Shown piece by piece: positions 13,138 to 18,035 of a stretch of DNA of 18,035 bases. The DNA is taken from assembly GCA_937897365.1 (NCBI GenBank), contig CALCOP010000173.1:1-18035 (forward strand), read 5' to 3'. The stretch is from an uncultured euryarchaeote (lineage in GTDB: Archaea; Thermoplasmatota; Poseidoniia; Poseidoniales; Poseidoniaceae). Position 1 is the first letter of the stretch. The number at the start of each line of letters is the position of its first letter. The notes beneath the pieces were generated by a model. That model was not told where the DNA came from. It worked only from the letters and a program-made list of their open reading frames with translations, and did no database searches. The translations under genes and the position numbers were made by a program.

Positions 13138-15942
13138 ATGTCAGGGGGCTATCGACAACAACCAGGTGGTGCAGGTGGCACGACGCGTAAAGACGGTAAA
13201 CGCGTAGCTGGAAAGCAAGCATTCCCTCCCCCAGGTTCCGGTGGTTCAAAACCAAAAATGGGCCCTCGAGATCTCGATTATATTCCAGAATCTGTCGGTG
13301 GAAAAGAACCGCAGCCGGCTGGTTCACACATCCATGACCGTGCCAGAACGGGTACCAGTGTCGGCAAAGAAATGCCATTGGTCGACTCAAATGCAAAGGT
13401 CACGGGTCAAGCATGGTACGGCGACGATGTTCGCCTGCCAAACGAAGTTATTGGCAAGATTTTACGTTCCCCTCACCATTATGCACGGATTAAATCGATT
13501 GACACCTCTCGTGTTGAAGCTTTACCGGGAGTTCTTGCTGTAGCCACGGGGGCAGATTCTCCTCATCGATTTGGTGTGTTGCCGGTCACGAAAGACGAGC
13601 ATGCTATGGCTGTTGAGAAGGTGCGACACGTTGGAGATTTGGTTGCGTGCGTCGCAGCAATTGATGAATCAACGGCTCTCGAAGCTCTCAACTTATTTGA
13701 TGTTGAATGGGAAATTCTCGAGCCTGTTTTTGACCCCAAAAAAGGACTTGAAGATGCCGATGAACCGATTCACTGGAGAGGTAAATATCACTTGTCAAAA
13801 ACCAATGTCCAAAAGCGAGTTTTCCAAGAATTTGGCGACCGTTCACTTGTTGAAAAACCGCATGCAGAATCGCACGGAAAGTGGAAAATGTCCGGAGTTC
13901 ATCATGGTTTTACCGAACCTCATGCGGTTGTAGCTCACTGGGATCCCAACGGGCGATTGCAACTCTACACTCCTCAACAGGTTCCACACTATACGCACCG
14001 GGCACTGTCAACCGTCCTTGACGTTCCAATGCATCAAATCAATGTCATTCGAACTTTTGTAGGTGGAGGATTCGGTGGCAAATCTGACCCATTCCCTCAT
14101 GAAATGTGTGCGGCTATACTCTCTCGTAAATCTGGAAGACCTGTCAGAATTACATTCGACAGAGAAGAAGTCTACTGGATTAATCGTGGTCGACATCCAA
14201 GCCACATTGAAGTAAAGATGACTGCCGATGAAGACGCTCGAATTTCTGGATTTGATATTGATGCACTCATTGATGGAGGTGGATTTGCATCCTTTGGTCA
14301 CGTTACTTCATACTATAACGGGGTTCTTGCAACCGCTCCCTATGAACTCGGGTCGTTTCACTATACGGGTGCGAGAGTTTGGACAAATAAACCGGCATCT
14401 GGAGCAATGCGTGGTCATGGTGCTGTAAATACGAGGTGTGCGGTTGAAGTTGGTTTAGACGAGATGGCAGAGACGATGCAAGTCGACCCGATTGATCTGC
14501 GCCTTGCGAATCTCCTCCCACCGCATAGTCGAACCATCAGTGGTTTTCGAATTACCTCAAACGGAATGAGAGAAGCATTAGAAAAGGTCCGTGAGGGTTC
14601 CAATTGGGATCAAAAGTTCCGCCAATTGCCACTTGGAAAAGGTATTGGAATCGGCTGCGGATTTTTCATTTCCGGTTCCGGTTTGCCGATTCACTGGGAT
14701 CCAAATCGATTTCCTCATGCGACAGTCCACATACAAGTTGACATGGATGGTGGAGTGACCGTTCATACTGGTGCTGCGGACATTGGTCAGGGTTCAACAA
14801 CTGCAGTCGCTCAAGTTGTTTCAGAAGTTCTCGCACTCCCCGTAGAGATGATTCACGTTCGAAGCCATGAAAGTGATACTTCTCCAGTCGATTTAGGATC
14901 CTATTCGAGCCGTGTTACGTTTATGAACGCCAATGCGGCCATACGCGCTGCCCTTGAAATACGTGAGCGACTCCTGAATGCTGCTTGGGATATTCTCGGC
15001 TATCATCCGGATAATCTTGTTTTGAATGACCGTCGTATATACTACAAGCATGATCCCGCAATCGGTGTATCTTATCTCAAGGCACTCCATAAAGCACAAG
15101 AAGACAAAGGAGCACTGATTTCGAGCGGTGCTTATCGGTCGCCTCCTATGGGTGGTGTCCACAAGGGTGCAGCTGCAGGATTAGCCCCAGCATATTCGTT
15201 TTCATCCTATGTTGCAGAAGTCGATGTTGATGTCGAAACTGGAATGATTAAGTGTACCAATGTGTGGGCAGCACACGATTGTGGTAAAGCGCTCAATCCT
15301 TTAGCAGTCAAAGGACAAATCATCGGTTCATGTCACATGGGCCTCGGACAAGTTTTGTCGGAAAAAATGGTGTATGGCCGTACTGGACATTTGCAAAATC
15401 CGAACCTTCTCGAATACAAAATCCCCTCAGTATATGAAATGCCTCATGTCGAGCCGATTATCATTGAATCCTGTGACCCGGAAGGTCCTTTTGGGGCAAA
15501 AGAAGCCGGTGAGGGGCCTTTACTCCCAATTTTGCCTGCTGTTGTTAACGCTGTTTATGACGCGATTGGAATTCGATTGCGAGACCTCCCCCTCACTCCA
15601 GATGTTGTTTTCAAAGGAATTGAAAAGACACTCAAGAGGTCGGATTATGACGATCCGAATGATTTGCCCTCTCCTCGTTTGAAACACAGCCCCTTGCAAG
15701 CAACACTTGTCGCTCGTGCCCAAGAGCACAAAATTCGAGATAAGGCACGTCAGCGGACAGAAGACACCAGTCCATATGTGAATGGAGTTTTGTTCGGCTT
15801 TGATCCGAATCTTCCATTGGAGGACCAAGTTGAGGGTTGGCGTACTGCCACAGAGCCTGACCCTGAACAACTTGCAAAACTTGGACTTGCGGGTCGAGCA
15901 TGGTTGAAGAAAGAACAGCGACAAATGGGAGGTGAGCAGTGA
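13138..15942 (+). CDS. hcrA: Molybdenum hydroxylase large (molybdopterin) subunit, 4-hydroxybenzoyl-CoA reductase alpha type
   Basis: A 934-residue protein; the core from about 75 to 830 is a complete molybdopterin-binding catalytic subunit. Visible motifs: GGGFGGKSDPFPHE (309-322), SGAMRGHGAVNTRCAVE (421-437), HTGAADIGQGSTTAVAQVVSE (543-563) and the C-terminal PFGAKEAGEG (784-793), whose GE corresponds to the catalytic Glu of the family. The CO-dehydrogenase active-site signature (AYxCSFR) is absent, so it is not form I CoxL. Characterised alpha subunits are about 770 residues; here there is a 75-residue Gly/Pro/Lys-rich N-terminal extension and about 100 extra C-terminal residues. GGTGA at 13127-13131 overlaps the previous stop and precedes the ATG by 6 bases. 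It would be cytosolic, with cytosine-dinucleotide cofactor supplied through the MocA and XdhC proteins. Substrate is probably an aromatic or other CoA ester, by analogy only. Confidence 0.88.
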   Translation: MSGGYRQQPGGAGGTTRKDGKRVAGKQAFPPPGSGGSKPKMGPRDLDYIPESVGGKEPQPAGSHIHDRARTGTSVGKEMPLVDSNAKVTGQAWYGDDVRLPNEVIGKILRSPHHYARIKSIDTSRVEALPGVLAVATGADSPHRFGVLPVTKDEHAMAVEKVRHVGDLVACVAAIDESTALEALNLFDVEWEILEPVFDPKKGLEDADEPIHWRGKYHLSKTNVQKRVFQEFGDRSLVEKPHAESHGKWKMSGVHHGFTEPHAVVAHWDPNGRLQLYTPQQVPHYTHRALSTVLDVPMHQINVIRTFVGGGFGGKSDPFPHEMCAAILSRKSGRPVRITFDREEVYWINRGRHPSHIEVKMTADEDARISGFDIDALIDGGGFASFGHVTSYYNGVLATAPYELGSFHYTGARVWTNKPASGAMRGHGAVNTRCAVEVGLDEMAETMQVDPIDLRLANLLPPHSRTISGFRITSNGMREALEKVREGSNWDQKFRQLPLGKGIGIGCGFFISGSGLPIHWDPNRFPHATVHIQVDMDGGVTVHTGAADIGQGSTTAVAQVVSEVLALPVEMIHVRSHESDTSPVDLGSYSSRVTFMNANAAIRAALEIRERLLNAAWDILGYHPDNLVLNDRRIYYKHDPAIGVSYLKALHKAQEDKGALISSGAYRSPPMGGVHKGAAAGLAPAYSFSSYVAEVDVDVETGMIKCTNVWAAHDCGKALNPLAVKGQIIGSCHMGLGQVLSEKMVYGRTGHLQNPNLLEYKIPSVYEMPHVEPIIIESCDPEGPFGAKEAGEGPLLPILPAVVNAVYDAIGIRLRDLPLTPDVVFKGIEKTLKRSDYDDPNDLPSPRLKHSPLQATLVARAQEHKIRDKARQRTEDTSPYVNGVLFGFDPNLPLEDQVEGWRTATEPDPEQLAKLGLAGRAWLKKEQRQMGGEQ
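15928..15935 (+). promoter_or_regulatory. Strong Shine-Dalgarno GGAGGTGA deciding the start at 15942
   Basis: An 8-base match to the anti-Shine-Dalgarno, 6 bases before the ATG at 15942. That ATG overlaps the preceding stop as TGATG. This selects 15942 over the GTG at 15939 and the ATG at 15948, and indicates coupled translation of the large and FAD subunits. Confidence 0.7.
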
Positions 15943-16916
15943 TGCTCATGCCTCCATTCACTCTCCACAATCCGACAACTGTCGAAGAAGCCTGTGAAAT
16001 TGCAGGCATGTTACTCGAAAAAGGTGAAGATTTTGATTGGGTCGCAGGCGGTACGGACTTACTTCCAAATTACAAATGGCACATCAACCCAAAACCACAT
16101 GTTATTTCTCTCGCAAGAATCGATGGTACTGATACGTTATCGCTGCATGAAATTGGATGTATGGCTCGACTCGTCGATTTGACTGCAGAAAACGGCATCC
16201 ACCCCTTGATTGTTGAGGCTGCGAGCAAAGTAGCCTCTTCACTGATTCGACGTAATGCTACGATAGGGGGCAATCTTTGTCTCGATACGCGTTGCTTCTG
16301 GTATAATCAAGGTGAAGATTGGCGCCGTTCAATCGATTGGTGCCACAAAGCGGATTGTGGAACCGGCGCAGATTGCCGTGTAATACCGAATCAAAACACG
16401 TTATGTGTCGCAACATATCAAGGTGACATTGCTCCAACGTTGATGGTACTTGATGCCGAGGTTCATTTGATTGGACCTGGAGGATTACGCATTCTTCCGC
16501 TTTCAGAGTTTTATCAGCTTGATGGAATGACCAAAAACGTTCTCAAAAAGGGCGAGTTCCTGCTTAAAGTCACTCTTTCAGAAGAGAGTGCTAAGCGAAC
16601 AGGCTCATATCAAAAATTACGAGTTCGCGACTCTTGGGACTTCCCTGAAGCTGGTGTGGCTGCTTCGTGGATCGCAGGTGATGCTTCAACGCTCCAAATT
16701 GCTACGACAGCGCTTGAATCTATCCCCCGTTGTCACCCCGAAGAAGTCGCTGCAATTCTCGAGACAGGCTGGAATGGAATGGATTCTGTCAAAGCTCTCG
16801 CGATGAGTATTCGTAAGGTCATTAAACCCGTGAATAACACTTCACTCCCTCCACGTTACCGTAAATCAATGGTTCGAGTACTCACGAAGAGAGCGGTTGA
16901 AAAAATTCTAGAATAA
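15942..16916 (+). CDS. hcrB: Molybdenum hydroxylase FAD subunit with extra [4Fe-4S] insertion (4-hydroxybenzoyl-CoA reductase beta type)
   Basis: 324 residues from the ATG at 15942. FAD-binding motifs are AGGTDLL (35-41) and TIGGNL (107-112). Directly after the second comes an insertion of about 40 residues rich in cysteine: Cys113, Cys118, Cys134, Cys139, Cys145 and Cys155, in the context NLCLDTRCFWYNQ ... DWCHKADC ... DCRVIP ... LCVATY. In Thauera 4-hydroxybenzoyl-CoA reductase the same loop holds an additional [4Fe-4S] cluster through four cysteines with similar spacing; here Cys118, 134, 145 (or 139) and 155 fit. That cluster lets low-potential ferredoxin feed the flavin, so the enzyme can remove a phenolic hydroxyl reductively. 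Ordinary xanthine and CO dehydrogenase medium subunits lack it. It overlaps the large-subunit gene by one base, and the secreted-protein gene follows 9 bases later. Substrate is not proven. Confidence 0.9.
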   Translation: MLMPPFTLHNPTTVEEACEIAGMLLEKGEDFDWVAGGTDLLPNYKWHINPKPHVISLARIDGTDTLSLHEIGCMARLVDLTAENGIHPLIVEAASKVASSLIRRNATIGGNLCLDTRCFWYNQGEDWRRSIDWCHKADCGTGADCRVIPNQNTLCVATYQGDIAPTLMVLDAEVHLIGPGGLRILPLSEFYQLDGMTKNVLKKGEFLLKVTLSEESAKRTGSYQKLRVRDSWDFPEAGVAASWIAGDASTLQIATTALESIPRCHPEEVAAILETGWNGMDSVKALAMSIRKVIKPVNNTSLPPRYRKSMVRVLTKRAVEKILE

Positions 16917-16925
16917 AGTGATAGT

Positions 16926-17891
16926 ATGAAGCAGAATAAACTCGTCTTTTTCTTGGTATTTTTGCTGGGAGCGTCGGTCTTAGCAACCTTCCCTGCCCAT
17001 GCACAAAGTCCGATTGACGGTCAATCCTGGACTCTTGGTTGGGCGACAGATATGGATTCGACATACATTGTAGAGATGGATCTCGATTGGGATGCGGAAG
17101 GTGAGGTCATTGCCTATGTCGAAAATAACCGTATGGCACAACTTGAGTTGGATTTATCCTATGAGTTTGACAGTTGGGTTCCCTTCTTATTTAGTGGCCC
17201 TGAGACGATTAGTGTTTCCGCAAATGGAAACGACACTTTTACCATCAAGTTTACTTCTATTGGTGACGAAGATACCCGTGAATATAACCCCGACAATATT
17301 TCGACATTGACCGTAACAGCTGAAGAAAAAGTAGGCGATACTTCAACCAGTACTCAAGAACTTGAAGGCGATATTGGGGTGCCTCGCATCTTTGATTTGC
17401 GGCCATCAGTCACATTACCTGAGGAAACACTTCATGCTGGTTCATGGATTGATCTCTCCGTTCAGTTGGTCAACAATGGAAATGCGCGTGATGCAGTTAA
17501 AGATGCCACAGTTCAATTCCGTAGCTGCCCTCATCTTTCAATGCAAGGCCTTGATGAATTAGCAAATACTTTGGTCGACACAACGAATGCTCAAAACGGC
17601 AAAGACGTCTCAGTCAGTCTACGTCTTGAGGCATCTGAAAGTCAGCCAAATCGCGTATGCGAGGTGACGCTTTCTTTGACGTCTGAAGGTGATGATGCCT
17701 CTCGAAGCACGACTTTTGAACTTGAGGTTATGGCAGTCGAAGTGAGTGACGCCCCTCAAGAAACTACTCCAATTAATGAAGAAGGTGATACCAACGCCCT
17801 TTCTCAAGAATCCAACTCTCTGCCATGGATTGGCGGTATTGAACTTCTCATGCTCATGGGCCTTGCCTCACTGCGAAAAAACCTCAATTGA
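16926..17891 (+). CDS. Secreted Ig-like protein with C-terminal membrane anchor, function unknown
   Basis: A 321-residue protein. Residues 1-26 form a Sec signal peptide (KLVFFLVFLLGASVLATF, cleavage probably after AHA). Residues 30-155 are beta-rich. Residues about 157-270 resemble a CARDB/NEW3-type Ig-like domain: HAGSWIDLSVQLVNNGNARD is the typical opening, and Cys201 and Cys245 could be disulfide-bonded. A Thr/Glu/Asn/Ser linker (271-298) leads to PWIGGIELLMLMGLASLRK, a short hydrophobic helix with basic end, like archaeal C-terminal anchors or sorting signals. The ATG is 9 bases after the FAD-subunit stop, so it is probably co-transcribed with the hydroxylase, although its product is outside the cell and the enzyme inside. 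It may be an adhesion or binding protein; no catalytic motif is seen. Confidence 0.8.
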   Translation: MKQNKLVFFLVFLLGASVLATFPAHAQSPIDGQSWTLGWATDMDSTYIVEMDLDWDAEGEVIAYVENNRMAQLELDLSYEFDSWVPFLFSGPETISVSANGNDTFTIKFTSIGDEDTREYNPDNISTLTVTAEEKVGDTSTSTQELEGDIGVPRIFDLRPSVTLPEETLHAGSWIDLSVQLVNNGNARDAVKDATVQFRSCPHLSMQGLDELANTLVDTTNAQNGKDVSVSLRLEASESQPNRVCEVTLSLTSEGDDASRSTTFELEVMAVEVSDAPQETTPINEEGDTNALSQESNSLPWIGGIELLMLMGLASLRKNLN

Positions 17892-17895
17892 AAAG

Positions 17896-17914
17896 CCTCT
17901 TTTTTTGTTATTTT
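17896..17914 (+). terminator. T-rich transcription terminator after the hydroxylase operon
   Basis: A pyrimidine-rich run CCTCTTTTTTTGTTATTTT begins 4 bases after the stop at 17891, with another T5 at 17921-17925. No stem precedes it, which fits T-tract termination in archaea rather than a bacterial hairpin terminator. Confidence 0.55.
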
Positions 17915-17998
17915 CAGTGATTTTTACTAGAATTACGGCGCGTGAACAGTTTCCGACATATTCAAAATCCGTCTCCTATTAACCTGTGGCTCCTAATC

Positions 17999-18035
17999 AT
18001 GCATGAACAAGCATTAAGTGTAGAGCGAGGTTCCG
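17999..18035 (+). CDS. Possible start of the next gene (partial, cut by window edge)
   Basis: After the T-rich terminator the ATG at 17999 opens a frame (MHEQALSVERGS) that runs to the window end without a stop. The region 17926-17998 shows no clear TATA box or Shine-Dalgarno. Twelve codons are too few to identify a family, so this is a weak call based on position only. Confidence 0.25.
   Translation, partial: MHEQALSVERGS

Noticed and set aside
13138..15942. Form I carbon monoxide dehydrogenase (CoxL) or xanthine dehydrogenase identity
   Set aside because: The CoxL active-site signature AYxCSFR is absent, the subunits are separate rather than fused, and the FAD subunit has the extra Cys-rich insertion typical of the 4-hydroxybenzoyl-CoA reductase type.
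17892..18035. tRNA or other structured RNA in the terminal intergenic region
   Set aside because: No cloverleaf, T-loop GTTC pattern with matching stems or extended inverted repeat could be found; the region holds only T-rich sequence and a possible gene start.

Overview
The window is gene-dense (about 45% GC by eye) and looks like a genome fragment of a streamlined marine archaeon, most likely a Thermoplasmatota lineage such as Marine Group II/III (Poseidoniales-like). This is inference. It rests on TATA-like boxes at archaeal spacing from start codons, a mix of leaderless and Shine-Dalgarno starts, several large secreted or membrane proteins without an obvious bacterial family, and abutting genes. 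No ribosomal or replication marker is present to prove it, and several genes (oligoribonuclease, PlsC-like acyltransferase, molybdenum hydroxylase) have bacterial-type ancestry.

Layout. 1-156: 3' end of an acyl-CoA dehydrogenase (+). 157-864: acidic, coiled-coil protein of unknown function (-). 931-2436: mocA-like cytidylyltransferase and xdhC (+), which mature the molybdenum cofactor of xanthine-dehydrogenase-family enzymes. 2438-2983: oligoribonuclease (-). 3053-4432: N-terminally anchored subtilase (+). 4433-8665: a 1410-residue polytopic membrane protein with an acidic repeat tail (-). 8805-10748: secreted, C-terminally anchored subtilase (+). 10843-12444: PlsC-like acyltransferase with a membrane tail (+). 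12493-17891: a four-gene run (+) encoding the [2Fe-2S], molybdopterin and FAD/[4Fe-4S] subunits of a 4-hydroxybenzoyl-CoA-reductase-type molybdenum hydroxylase, followed by a secreted Ig-like protein. A possible next gene starts at 17999.

How the genes fit together. MocA (makes molybdopterin cytosine dinucleotide) and XdhC (binds and delivers the matured cofactor) are the accessory factors expected for the three-subunit hydroxylase about 10 kb downstream. The FAD subunit carries the Cys-rich insertion that in 4-hydroxybenzoyl-CoA reductase holds an extra [4Fe-4S] cluster, so this enzyme may run reductively on a CoA thioester rather than as a xanthine or CO dehydrogenase. The partial acyl-CoA dehydrogenase is compatible with CoA-ester catabolism. 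The two membrane-tethered subtilases flank the giant membrane protein, suggesting a cell-surface group of genes. All three convergent gene junctions have gaps of 0-1 base.

The most promising material for something undescribed is the HBCR-type hydroxylase with long extra N- and C-terminal extensions and an attached secreted protein, and the giant membrane protein between two subtilases. I see no CRISPR array, insertion sequence, rRNA or tRNA. No gene-free stretch exceeds 300 bases.
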